Shown: in pieces, positions 1 to 8,719 of the stretch
How the letters are laid out: each line of letters begins with the position of its first letter
How positions within the stretch are numbered: the first letter of the stretch is position 1
NCBI GenBank assembly: GCA_030377945.1
Contig: JAUCGD010000061.1
Span: 1 to 16,225 of the forward strand
Origin: Desulfobacterales bacterium HSG17
Lineage (GTDB): Bacteria; Desulfobacterota; Desulfobacteria; Desulfobacterales; Desulfococcaceae
Direction: 5' to 3'
Length of the DNA stretch: 16,225 nt
Program-made: the position numbers and the translations under genes
Notes under the pieces: generated by a model
Database searches by the model: none
What the model saw: the letters and a program-made list of their open reading frames with translations, nothing else
Told to the model about the DNA's origin: nothing

Positions 1-1950
1 CATTTTTGTCATGTATCCTAATGTCATGTCTGATAAATATTTAAGATAAAAGACAGTATTTACTGACATGGTTATCATGATGATCTTTAACCGGGTACGA
101 AGCTGTTTGGATGGAATAAAGTAGATCAGGTATAAAGCTAAAATCATTAAAATAACAGGAACAAATTTTATAAATATCAATATTACCCGATTTTTTCTTA
201 TGACCTCAATGCTGGTATTGAACCTGGCGTAAGAGAAAATATGCTTTGAAACAACATCTTGATTACACTGTACAAAGGTAACATTCCATTTGTCAGACAG
301 TTTGCCAGGAGATTTGATATAATTGTAAAGATTTTCAGGAGTATAAATCAGTTCAGCATTATTGAAATGTTTATTATGAAATCGGATGGGTAATCTATGA
401 TAGGAGTCAAACGGATAATCATGGAAATCAATCTCTGCCTTAAATCTTGCTTTTATGCGATAGGCTCTGGTGGTAATTCCATCGACTGTTTCCTCCTTGA
501 CCGGATTACCCAGTACAACAGGGGATACAGCATTGTCAAATTCGATATTTGTATCATCAAAATCACCTGAATAGCGAAATTGTAGATGAAAATCCGCAGT
601 AAATTCAAATTTATCCATATCAACATCGCTTACCTGGATAATATCTGAATTTACATATACGACCTGTGTACGGCTCATAACAACATCTTCTGCCAGTATG
701 ATACCTCCGTCTAAAACAGTCTGCATCATATTATCAATATCATTGGTATTCTGCTGAAACTGTGAAAAGGCGGGTAGAGCTTTTTGTTCCTTCCAGACTC
801 CTACTGCAAGATGTCTTTTAACTCCGCCGTTTTTATCAAAGAATAATGATCCTGTGATGCCTTTGACCGAGGTGTCCTCATTGTAAAAACCTGCCAGAAT
901 TTCCCTTATTTTTCTCCGGTCCTCCCGTATCTGCAGTTTCCCATGAACCTCTATTTTTTTTATGGCTTCCGCAACCACATGCAGAGCATCATAATAACAA
1001 AGATTCATTTCATTGGGATCTTCATGATATTTTTCATAAAATGCATTGTCAAATTCAAAAGTACCTTTCCCGCCGAGATGCATCATAAAGAGAGATACAA
1101 AATATATATCATCTGAATAGTATCCCGGATTGGACCATTCCATGGCATATGGTTTCAGGTCATTCATAAAAGTTCCGACAAAAGAATCGGAAACAATCGT
1201 AGGCAGAGAAAGACCTGCATCTTTTAAAGTTGTTATGATTTTCGTTCCTTCGGAACTGTGAGTTGCGAAAAACAAGATTCCCGGATCTTCAACTGCTTTC
1301 ATTTCTTGTTTGATTATCTCCAATTGATCTTCGGGTTTTTTTTTGGTATCCCACTCCCATTTTCCGGCCATTTTCATTCCCAGATTTTTAACAGCTTTTT
1401 GAAAATTCTCATAAAGAGATGTCCCATAGAGATCTTTGGTATAAATTATGGAAGCTGTGTTCTTTTTCATAGCTTTGTTAATATAATTGGCAACAAAGCG
1501 TGCTTGCATTACATTATCAGGTACTGTCCTGAAATACCATTCATTTCCTACAATTACAGCTTCGGCAGTAGCTGATGCAGTGATAGCCGGTATTTCATTT
1601 CTCTTATAGATAATACCAGCTGCATTTGAAGCATCACTTGTAAAATGTCCGAGTACAAGTAAAACATTGTTGCTGCCCGCAATTTCCAAAGCGATTTTTT
1701 TTGCTTTTTCAGGATCATTATTATCATCATAAAAAAGCAGTTCCAGTTTTCTGCCGTTAATGCCGCTCTGTCTGTTGAACTGTTCCTTATACAATTCAAC
1801 TCCATGGCGCATATCTTTGCCGTCAGGCAGCCCCATAGGCCCGACTACGGCAATACGGATCGGTTCCTTTACCAGAGAATACGGCGAATACCAGAAAAGA
1901 TATACGCCTGCATTAATAAGAATAAATAGTATTATAAATATCTTTTTCAT
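1..1950 (-). CDS. Periplasmic-binding-domain/pentameric ligand-gated ion channel fusion, second paralogue (3' end beyond window)
   Basis: I translated 650 codons without a stop up to the window edge. Residues 1-25 are a hydrophobic N-terminal segment with no clear signal-peptidase site. Residues about 30-400 form a type I periplasmic binding domain (LivJ/Peripla_BP_6 type), with the LVLGH and ITASATAEA stretches typical of amino-acid binders. Residues about 430-585 match the extracellular beta-sandwich of Cys-loop receptors: TADFHLQFRYSG, then the Pro-loop YPFD at 512-515, with no Cys pair, as usual in bacteria. M1 is at about 589-612 (conserved Pro598), M2 at about 615-638 (LRTRLKIIMITMSVNTVF), and the M2-M3 loop leads into YMTKM at the edge; the rest of M3 and M4 are missing. 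The ATG overlaps the stop of the upstream MscS gene as ATGA, so translation is probably coupled. It is a clear paralogue of the gene at 5793-8087. The fold assignment is strong; ligand and ion selectivity are unknown. Confidence 0.88.
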   Translation of the reverse strand, partial: MKKIFIILFILINAGVYLFWYSPYSLVKEPIRIAVVGPMGLPDGKDMRHGVELYKEQFNRQSGINGRKLELLFYDDNNDPEKAKKIALEIAGSNNVLLVLGHFTSDASNAAGIIYKRNEIPAITASATAEAVIVGNEWYFRTVPDNVMQARFVANYINKAMKKNTASIIYTKDLYGTSLYENFQKAVKNLGMKMAGKWEWDTKKKPEDQLEIIKQEMKAVEDPGILFFATHSSEGTKIITTLKDAGLSLPTIVSDSFVGTFMNDLKPYAMEWSNPGYYSDDIYFVSLFMMHLGGKGTFEFDNAFYEKYHEDPNEMNLCYYDALHVVAEAIKKIEVHGKLQIREDRRKIREILAGFYNEDTSVKGITGSLFFDKNGGVKRHLAVGVWKEQKALPAFSQFQQNTNDIDNMMQTVLDGGIILAEDVVMSRTQVVYVNSDIIQVSDVDMDKFEFTADFHLQFRYSGDFDDTNIEFDNAVSPVVLGNPVKEETVDGITTRAYRIKARFKAEIDFHDYPFDSYHRLPIRFHNKHFNNAELIYTPENLYNYIKSPGKLSDKWNVTFVQCNQDVVSKHIFSYARFNTSIEVIRKNRVILIFIKFVPVILMILALYLIYFIPSKQLRTRLKIIMITMSVNTVFYLKYLSDMTLGYMTKM

Positions 1951-4900
1951 GTTCGACTTTCATCTTTAAATATTTTCGTTATGTTCTCTGATCCTGGAAT
2001 CAGGCAGTCTGCGTGGGGAAGAACAGCAAACTCAATCTTGTTTTCATTAAACCGTCTGACAATTTCCTTGTTAAGTTCTGTTTGCAGTTTATGACGTGCC
2101 GGGTAATTCTGAATAATATAACGCAGTGAAAGAATAAACGAATAATCACCAAATTTGCTGAATTTTGCTATCTTTAACTTGAGATCAGGGGTTTCATTAA
2201 TGATGTCTGTCAGCAGATTCAATGCAAGTTCTATTTGATTTTTACTGTTTCGAGTAGATAAGGGGATATCTATGTTAATAAACAGGTCAGGAGCTGCCAT
2301 CACATTAATAGCCTCGCTTTGGGCAAGCTGGGAATTGGGAACCGTTACCAGGAATTTGGTCGAATTGGGCCTAAGCCGGGTATAACGGAGACCGATATTT
2401 TCAACTTTATGATTTTCCTTGTTAAATAGAATAACATCTCCTGATTTGAATGATTGGGAAAGGAGAATGCTGATACCCCCCATTACATCGCTTAAGGTTT
2501 CCTTTGCAGCCATAGCAATTGCAAGACCGCCAATACCGAAACCGGCCAGGATGGCACCTACATTAAAACCCAGGCTGCTCAATATAGCCATGATCGCAAC
2601 AATCCAGATTAGAAATTTGGAAAAAGTTTTCAGCAGCGGGAGGATAACCACAGCCCCGGAATCTTTTTCGCTGTCGGATTTTTTGGAACGCAGGGTGAAT
2701 CGGCCCGTAAGAAAATTGGTCAGCCAGTGAAGGAATATGGCACTTGCCAGGATGCTGAACAGTTTGACAATTACCTCTATACCTTTTTGTATCCATATTT
2801 TATAACGGTCTGCCCTTAATACCCCGATTTCTCCTTTAAGAAAGCGCTGCATATCATCTCCATTTTTTGGTTTTTCCTCTGGTGTCAGTTTTTCCAGTTC
2901 AGACCGGGGATGTCCTGTAAGCTGGTACATCCTGCGTTGAATACCCTGGGAAGCAGCATTCAGAGTGCCTTTCTGATCCCTGTATTTTCCTATCTCACTA
3001 TCTATTCCTGAAGCAGAAATTCTTTGTTTGAAAATCTCAATCCATTTTTCAGACGCAGCCTGCTCAATATGACGTTCAAAAAGCGGAACAGCCGCTTTTT
3101 GAACGGTTTCGACTTTCTGGTCTTCAGGAACCGGGGGCGGAACCGAAAGATTTCGGCCGGTTCTTGATTTAAAATCAGCAATAATTTCCCTGGCCTTGTC
3201 AGGTGTTAAACGGACACGGATTTTTATCCATTCTTCCTGTTTTTGGATTTCCGATTCCAGGGCTGTTTTTTCAAGCAGGGGCAGCAATTTGGAAACAGCA
3301 GTTTTTTCAACTTGAGCCAGTCCTGTGAGCCGCTCTGTTATTTCTTTTCGTTTTTCAATATTGGTCTGTCTGAACTCCTGTTCTATAATATCCCTATAAT
3401 AGACCTGTAACAATTCACTCAGGTTTTCAGCGCTTTTTGAATGAACAAAGACACTGAGAAAGAATTCTTTAATTGTATTTTCAACCTCCATACGTCGGAT
3501 TGTGGCATGTTGCATTTTTTTGAGTTCGGTTTCGGAAAGTTCATCCTGTTTGCGGTTAAAAAGCTGCTCCATTTTTTTCAGTTCATCAATAATATCCAGG
3601 CGCTTGCCAATGGAAGTCAGGGCTTGGGTCAATAGAGCCTGGGTTTTTTCAAGTATTTCATCAGATATGGAAAGTGTTTCAATCTGCTGGCCAAGCAGAA
3701 TCTGTTTGTTTGTCAGTTCAGCAGTTTCCTTTTCAATTTGGGATATCAAGGTTTTCTTGAGTGCTTCTGTTATACCGTCAGGGATAATATCCATGTTGAT
3801 CTGTCTGTGGCCCAGGCGTTTTTTTAATTCCATTGCAGTTTTATGGTGCTGCATTGTCAATTTCCCTGTCTCTGATAAAACGCTTGTGTACTTTTTATTT
3901 TCCTGATTCAGATTATTCAATGCTACTAATAATTCTGACCGGAGTTTCTTTTTTTCCGCAATAATTCCCAAACGAGAAAACAGCAGTGTCTGCCAGTTTT
4001 TAGACAGGGATGCTTCAGGGGCCTTTTCTTGATTTACAGACAAAACCGGTTTTGTCTTGTCTTTTATATCATTTTTCCCGGAGTTGAACTCCAGGTTTGC
4101 AATCTGATGAAGCAATTTTTGTATATTATATTTTTCTTCAAGTGATTCCTGCTGAGCAATTCTCAAGAGGGGATCTTTTAAAGCATCAAGTTTTTTCTGT
4201 ATTTCATCAACAGCAGTCTGACATTTACCAACCTGAGTGCGTATAGCATCAAGTTCGGTTTTGTTTTTCATTATTTTTTCATTATTTTTCTGAAATTTTG
4301 CAATAAGTTGTTCAGGTGTCAATTTTTCTATTTCCGATGCCCACTGCCTGGCCTGTTTAGCACTGTCTTGTGTTCCCTTGAGGCGGATCAAAAATTCTTT
4401 CATATCCTTTTGCTTCTTTGCCGCTTCTTCTTTCATGCCTGGAATATGTGTAAGTTCTTCTTTGGCTTTCTGAACGGCTGTTACAGCTTCTGTCATTAAT
4501 TTTGAAGCACTATCCGAAGCATCTGTTAAAGATTGGGAGCTGAGGTTTTTACTGATTTTTACAGCATCAGTTTTGCCTTTATTTTCCAGCTTTTTTACCA
4601 TCACCTGCATTTTAAAGATGTGTTCCAGCAGAACCGTAGCATCGCCCTGAAAGGTATCACTCCGTTTTACCAAAGATTTCAGAGCAGAATCAAGTTCTTC
4701 CAGTATTTTGATATGAATATCATAATATTCTGCAACCTCATTAACTTTGTTTATGGCTTTTTCAGCCTCTTCTGCGCGGATATAAGCATGAGACTCAAGA
4801 TATTCTTCAACTTCAGGCTTTGAATGCATTTTAGTCTCTTTTTGAATCTGCTCGGCTTTTTCTTTGCTGCTGATAAAAATACTGTGTGAAAGATTGAATG

Positions 4901-5753
4901 CACCGTTTAACAATATTAGTTCATCTTCTTCTTCTGATAATTTGACCATCATTTGTTCGCGAGTCTGGGCAGAGTATTCTTTTTCCATGGTCTGCCGTTT
5001 CAGTTCCCGTGAGTATTTTTCTTCAGATGAAGACAATCCAACTTCTGCTTCTATAACAGTCTTCTTGGCTTCTTCCATGCCGGAGATAATGGTTTCCAAG
5101 GATTTGTGGCCTGTTTCCGCTTTGTTTCTCAAGCCCTTCTGCTGTATTGTCAGTTCCCGTGTCAGGGTATTTAATTTTCGTTCATTCAGTGCTTCAGGGA
5201 TTTTATCATGAGCCAGGGTTTTGTCTTCAATACGGAGCCTGATTTCAAGCAGATGCAGTGAAAGTCCTTCAATGGTGTTAATAAGAGACTGAACCGCTGA
5301 CAATGCATTGTCTGTCTGCCGGATATACTCATCTGCCAATGCTTTTTCCGTTTGAATCAATTCTAGTTTCTGCTTTAATGCATCCACTCGTTTTTTGGCA
5401 TGTTCCGATTGGATTTTTGCAATTTCCACAGGATCAGCATTTTCAGAAGATTTTATTACAAGTTCTTTTTCGGGAATGAGCGGCAGTTTTGTATTCTGCC
5501 GAGCTTGGGAAAGCAGTATTTCGCTTTTTGCCAGGGCACGCAGCCGAGCAAAGGTTCTTGCAGATGTCTCATTAAGAATGTTCATGGTCTGTTTGAGCAA
5601 TTCATCATTGCTCAGACTGTCCAGTTCAGGGGTTTCAATAACTTTTTTTTCCGGTGTATCTGCTGCCGTTAATGGGGGTGACAGGCTGAACATTATAATA
5701 AATATACAACAAATACAAATTACAATAGAAGATAAATACAATCTTTTTTTCAT
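1947..5753 (-). CDS. Very large MscS-family mechanosensitive channel with periplasmic coiled-coil domain (MscK/KefA-like)
   Basis: The protein has 1268 residues from the preferred start. Residues 1-31 form a signal peptide ending near PLTAAD. Residues about 35-960 are almost entirely charged, Lys/Glu/Gln-rich helix with heptad-like Leu spacing, so a long periplasmic coiled coil. Two membrane helices lie at about 991-1015 and 1035-1060. The MscS pore helix TM3 is at about 1064-1102, with the Gly/Ala-rich AGFGIGGLAIAMAAKETLSD. It is followed by the cytoplasmic beta domain (SGDVI, VPNSQLA). MscS channels open under membrane tension and release solutes; MscK-type members add large periplasmic domains. 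This protein has three membrane helices near the C-terminus, fewer than E. coli MscK. An upstream ATG at 5789 lacks a ribosome-binding site and places charged residues ahead of the signal peptide, so the ATG at 5753 is preferred. The gene lies 39 nt after one pLGIC fusion gene and overlaps the next by 4 nt. Confidence 0.9.
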   Translation of the reverse strand: MKKRLYLSSIVICICCIFIIMFSLSPPLTAADTPEKKVIETPELDSLSNDELLKQTMNILNETSARTFARLRALAKSEILLSQARQNTKLPLIPEKELVIKSSENADPVEIAKIQSEHAKKRVDALKQKLELIQTEKALADEYIRQTDNALSAVQSLINTIEGLSLHLLEIRLRIEDKTLAHDKIPEALNERKLNTLTRELTIQQKGLRNKAETGHKSLETIISGMEEAKKTVIEAEVGLSSSEEKYSRELKRQTMEKEYSAQTREQMMVKLSEEEDELILLNGAFNLSHSIFISSKEKAEQIQKETKMHSKPEVEEYLESHAYIRAEEAEKAINKVNEVAEYYDIHIKILEELDSALKSLVKRSDTFQGDATVLLEHIFKMQVMVKKLENKGKTDAVKISKNLSSQSLTDASDSASKLMTEAVTAVQKAKEELTHIPGMKEEAAKKQKDMKEFLIRLKGTQDSAKQARQWASEIEKLTPEQLIAKFQKNNEKIMKNKTELDAIRTQVGKCQTAVDEIQKKLDALKDPLLRIAQQESLEEKYNIQKLLHQIANLEFNSGKNDIKDKTKPVLSVNQEKAPEASLSKNWQTLLFSRLGIIAEKKKLRSELLVALNNLNQENKKYTSVLSETGKLTMQHHKTAMELKKRLGHRQINMDIIPDGITEALKKTLISQIEKETAELTNKQILLGQQIETLSISDEILEKTQALLTQALTSIGKRLDIIDELKKMEQLFNRKQDELSETELKKMQHATIRRMEVENTIKEFFLSVFVHSKSAENLSELLQVYYRDIIEQEFRQTNIEKRKEITERLTGLAQVEKTAVSKLLPLLEKTALESEIQKQEEWIKIRVRLTPDKAREIIADFKSRTGRNLSVPPPVPEDQKVETVQKAAVPLFERHIEQAASEKWIEIFKQRISASGIDSEIGKYRDQKGTLNAASQGIQRRMYQLTGHPRSELEKLTPEEKPKNGDDMQRFLKGEIGVLRADRYKIWIQKGIEVIVKLFSILASAIFLHWLTNFLTGRFTLRSKKSDSEKDSGAVVILPLLKTFSKFLIWIVAIMAILSSLGFNVGAILAGFGIGGLAIAMAAKETLSDVMGGISILLSQSFKSGDVILFNKENHKVENIGLRYTRLRPNSTKFLVTVPNSQLAQSEAINVMAAPDLFINIDIPLSTRNSKNQIELALNLLTDIINETPDLKLKIAKFSKFGDYSFILSLRYIIQNYPARHKLQTELNKEIVRRFNENKIEFAVLPHADCLIPGSENITKIFKDESRT

Positions 5754-5764
5754 TATCTTTTTTT

Positions 5765-5768
5765 CTCC
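5765..5768 (-). promoter_or_regulatory. Ribosome-binding site deciding the MscS-family start
   Basis: On the minus strand GGAG lies 11 nt upstream of the ATG at 5751-5753, in an A-rich stretch. The alternative ATG at 5787-5789 is preceded only by the stop region of the upstream gene and has no purine-rich motif, so the downstream ATG is the more likely start. Confidence 0.5.
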
Positions 5769-5792
5769 GTTAATATAAAAAAATACCATAAT

Positions 5793-8087
5793 TTAAGAAA
5801 CTAATAAGGGCCAATATGAATACAGCAGAAATCCGCTGCCTGTCAAAGCAAGTAAAATATATAATATTTTCCCAAAACCTGGCAGGAATCTAATTTTTTC
5901 AGCTGAATTTCGTTTGTGCATTATATGAATCAAGCAGGAAATCAGGGCTGGAAGACCTGCCAGAACATATATTGCAGGAAAAATATACCTGATGCTTTCC
6001 TGCCCTGGCAGTATATATCCGTATAAAAGATGAATTCCCAATGTAATCATCACTGCGGGAATACATATCAGCATATTGGCAACAGGCAGATCAGAGGGCA
6101 GCATAAAAACAAAATATAAAACAATTACGATCATAATCAAAGGGAATAAAATTTTTGCAAGCAGGAATATTCTGCCCTGTCTCTGTACCTGGATATTGGT
6201 GTTAAACTGTGAATAGGAAATACTTTGTTTTTCTGAAACAGGAACTTTTATTATATTCTGGGAAAATGATATATTTTTGGTATCCCACCCAGGTATTGGC
6301 ATTGTCACCCTATTTGCATCATTGCCGCCAGTCTCTTTTTCACCTGTCCCATTTTTAGAAATCCTATTTTTAGAAATCTGGGGAAGCCTTGTTACATCAT
6401 GTACAAAAATCAGATTATTTCTTGTCAGGTCTTTATGGCGAAGGCTGATTCTGAGTTTGTGTTTGTCCAGAGGGTATGCGTTTGTATCATAATCAGCTTT
6501 AAAATCAGCAGTGAGCCGATATGAGCGGGTGCTGATTTTATTAATCGTTTCTGCCATGACCGGAGCTTCCAGAACCACAGGATTCACAGCATTGATAAAT
6601 TTGATACGGGTATCGTCAAAATGACCTGAAAAACGGAACCAGAGATAAAAATCAGCAGTAAACGTACCTTTTTTTGTATCTATATTAGTAATTTTATCAA
6701 TATCTATCCCAACATATACAACATTAAGAAATGTCATGGCCTGCCCCTGAATCTCAATAATTTCCTCTTTAGTTTCCTTTTTGTCAGTTAATTCCTTTTT
6801 GCCTTTTTTTACATCTGATTTAATATTTTTGTTTGAAACCGGGGTGGGCTGGATACCCTGATATTGCCGATAGATCGGAAGAAATATATGTTTGTTCCAG
6901 GTACCTATTGCAAGATATCTGGTAACATTTCCATCTTTATCAAAATAAATATCTCCGGTTATACCTTTTACAGCAATTTCTTGCTCATTAATGCCTGCCA
7001 GAGCTTTTCTTATTCTTCGGCGGTTCTCCCGTATATCCTGCCCCTGAATTTCCGCTTTTTCAAGAGCACTGAAGGCAACCTTCATGGCATCATAATGGCA
7101 TGCTGCTACCCATGAAGGTTCCTTGCCGTATTTGCTGACAAATTTTCTTCGGAAAGCCAGTGCATCTTCCCCATCAGCAAGATAGGAAATAAAAGGCGAT
7201 ATTGCGTAAATTCCGTCTGAATAATATCCGGGAGACATCTGCTCCCGGGGGTAATCATTAAATTGACTGATAAACCCTTGTGTGGAAAAAGTATCAGGAC
7301 CTACAACAGTATAATTGGTTCCGGGATATCTGCATGAAGCAAAAAACCTGCTCCCTTCTGTTTCATAAGTAGCACAGAAAATTGTTCCTGGATTTCTGGA
7401 GGCTCTCAGATTACCAATAATATCATTAATATCATTATCAAATTTTTCATCATCGCTGTCAAAAAACCATTTGTTGTTGATATTAATTCCTGTTTTTTTG
7501 GCTTCAGCTTCAAAACCCAGAGCAATAGAACGGCCATAGTTATTGTTATCATAGATAATACTGGCCGATGTGCTGTTCAGAAGATTTTTGAGCCCATGGA
7601 CAATAAAATTTTTTATAAAACTGTTATCCGGTACAATCCTGAAATACCAATCATTGTCCTTAGTAACAGTCTCGGATGTGGCTGAAGCTGTGATGGCCGG
7701 TATTCCGTTTTTTCGGTATATTGTACCGGCAGCAATAGAACCCTCACTGTCATAGTGGCCGAGAACAAGAAGAACTTTGCCTTCATCTGCAATCTGAGAA
7801 GCAATGCTGATGGCAGTCTGCTTATCTTTGTCATTGTAAACCAGTAATTCGATTTTTTTATTTTTTAAAATGCTGCTGTTCTTGATTGAATCAAGATACA
7901 TATTTACTCCTCTAAGCATGGCTTTACCATTTTCTCTGTCAGCAGTGCTCATGGAACTGCTCATCGGTACTGCAATGGCGATATAAATAGTATCTTTTTT
8001 AACATTAAACGGGGATTCGGGCAGCAGGAGGATGATGCCTGCTGCATTGATGCCCAGTACAATAAATAATATTATCAGTTTTTTCAT
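5793..8087 (-). CDS. Periplasmic-binding-domain/pentameric ligand-gated ion channel fusion, first paralogue
   Basis: This 764-residue protein has an N-terminal hydrophobic anchor or signal (4-22). A type I periplasmic binding domain spans about 33-405, with LVLGH at 107-111, ITASATSET at 132-140 and YFRIVPDN at 148-155. A Lys/Glu-rich linker follows (about 410-448). The Cys-loop-receptor-type beta-sandwich is at about 452-635, with TFTADFYLWFRFSG at 475-488, the Pro-loop YPLD at 538-541 and the pre-M1 stretch ISYSQFNTNIQVQ. Four membrane helices follow: M1 about 640-663 (conserved Pro649), M2 about 667-692, M3 about 701-722 and M4 about 739-760. This order is that of a pentameric ligand-gated channel, so I infer a channel gated or modulated by a small solute, possibly an amino acid. 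An AAGAGGA motif lies 11 nt before the ATG. It is probably first in an operon with the MscS gene and a second fusion paralogue. Odd point: M2 contains Pro677 and lacks the usual basic residue at its cytoplasmic end. Confidence 0.9.
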   Translation of the reverse strand: MKKLIILFIVLGINAAGIILLLPESPFNVKKDTIYIAIAVPMSSSMSTADRENGKAMLRGVNMYLDSIKNSSILKNKKIELLVYNDKDKQTAISIASQIADEGKVLLVLGHYDSEGSIAAGTIYRKNGIPAITASATSETVTKDNDWYFRIVPDNSFIKNFIVHGLKNLLNSTSASIIYDNNNYGRSIALGFEAEAKKTGININNKWFFDSDDEKFDNDINDIIGNLRASRNPGTIFCATYETEGSRFFASCRYPGTNYTVVGPDTFSTQGFISQFNDYPREQMSPGYYSDGIYAISPFISYLADGEDALAFRRKFVSKYGKEPSWVAACHYDAMKVAFSALEKAEIQGQDIRENRRRIRKALAGINEQEIAVKGITGDIYFDKDGNVTRYLAIGTWNKHIFLPIYRQYQGIQPTPVSNKNIKSDVKKGKKELTDKKETKEEIIEIQGQAMTFLNVVYVGIDIDKITNIDTKKGTFTADFYLWFRFSGHFDDTRIKFINAVNPVVLEAPVMAETINKISTRSYRLTADFKADYDTNAYPLDKHKLRISLRHKDLTRNNLIFVHDVTRLPQISKNRISKNGTGEKETGGNDANRVTMPIPGWDTKNISFSQNIIKVPVSEKQSISYSQFNTNIQVQRQGRIFLLAKILFPLIMIVIVLYFVFMLPSDLPVANMLICIPAVMITLGIHLLYGYILPGQESIRYIFPAIYVLAGLPALISCLIHIMHKRNSAEKIRFLPGFGKILYILLALTGSGFLLYSYWPLLVS

Positions 8088-8092
8088 TTTAA

Positions 8093-8122
8093 TCAGAATC
8101 CTCTTAATTCATTCAGATTTTT
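8093..8122 (-). pseudogene. Footprint of a J-protein gene 3' end (KNLNELRGF-stop)
   Basis: Nine codons plus TGA read KNLNELRGF, the same ending as the intact J-domain gene at 8760-9482, with near-identical DNA. Nothing upstream of it resembles the rest of that gene. It sits just before the first pLGIC gene and supplies that gene's ribosome-binding site (the AAGAGGA within codons for LRG). I interpret it as the surviving end of a deleted J-protein copy. Confidence 0.6.
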
Positions 8123-8230
8123 TACCATCAAATTCTTTGCTAAAGACATAATCTTCAATGTTTAGAAGCCATGCTCAGACAATATTATCATGAATCCTTA
8201 AAGATCGGGATATTATAATTGCCTCCGTAT

Positions 8231-8719
8231 TCAGATAAAATCCTCCCAGCGCGCTCTATCACTGTCATATTTATAGTATTCATATCTTTTAAGAAAAGCT
8301 TTTACAAAATCTTTTGCAATCAAGACCGCTTTATGGTCTGATTTATATTCTAACAAAAATTCAAGTTTAATATGTATATTTTTAAAAAGTATCGGGTCCT
8401 GATGACAATATGCGATATACTGACGGAAAAATGTCGTGGCATATATCATAAGAAATTCTCGTAATGTAATTTCTTCCCGCTTCATCCTGAAATAAAAAGG
8501 TGCTACCCGGTATTCCGGTTTGAAAAATACAGTATTCACCAGCCTGTCCAGCAAAACGATTTTTCCCATTCTGCGTGGTGCTATAATAGCTGTACTTGGC
8601 GAGGCCATACGCTGGATATTTTTCACCCAGGCATCCAGTTCCCGAAGGATTTCCACCCGGTCTGTAAATTCCTCGTATGCCAGCATCTCTTCCACAGGAA
8701 ATATTTTTTCATCATACAT
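8231..8719 (-). pseudogene. AAA ATPase N-terminal fragment, copy 1, with defective Walker A
   Basis: This 162-residue fragment is the start of a P-loop ATPase, close to copy 2 at 9639-10289. Its Walker A reads APRRMGKI, so the Thr after the P-loop Lys is Ile54; copy 2 has Thr. It stops at WEDFI, where copy 2 continues FICIPEQLASFSG: a Cys codon (TGT) has become TGA and the DNA diverges immediately after. No Walker B, sensor or C-terminal region is present; full members of such families run to several hundred residues. GGAG sits 9 nt before the ATG, so it could still be translated. The 5' leader joins directly to the 3' end of the J-protein gene (40 nt gap), and the same junction occurs upstream of copy 2. 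The first 108 residues are almost identical between copies and the rest is clearly less so. I judge it non-functional as an ATPase; a dominant fragment or peptide role cannot be excluded. Confidence 0.75.

Noticed and set aside
2419..2730. Open frame on the plus strand opposite the MscS pore region
   Set aside because: It lies wholly within a strongly supported gene on the other strand and has no recognisable domain or ribosome-binding site.
5754..5789. Upstream ATG for the MscS-family gene
   Set aside because: It has no ribosome-binding site and puts twelve extra residues before a normal signal peptide; the ATG at 5753 has GGAG upstream.
8212..8217. A perfect TATAAT on the minus strand between ATPase copy 1 and the first pLGIC gene
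   Set aside because: No convincing -35 hexamer lies about 17 bases upstream, and AT-rich intergenic DNA yields such hexamers by chance. It may still promote the channel operon but cannot be called.
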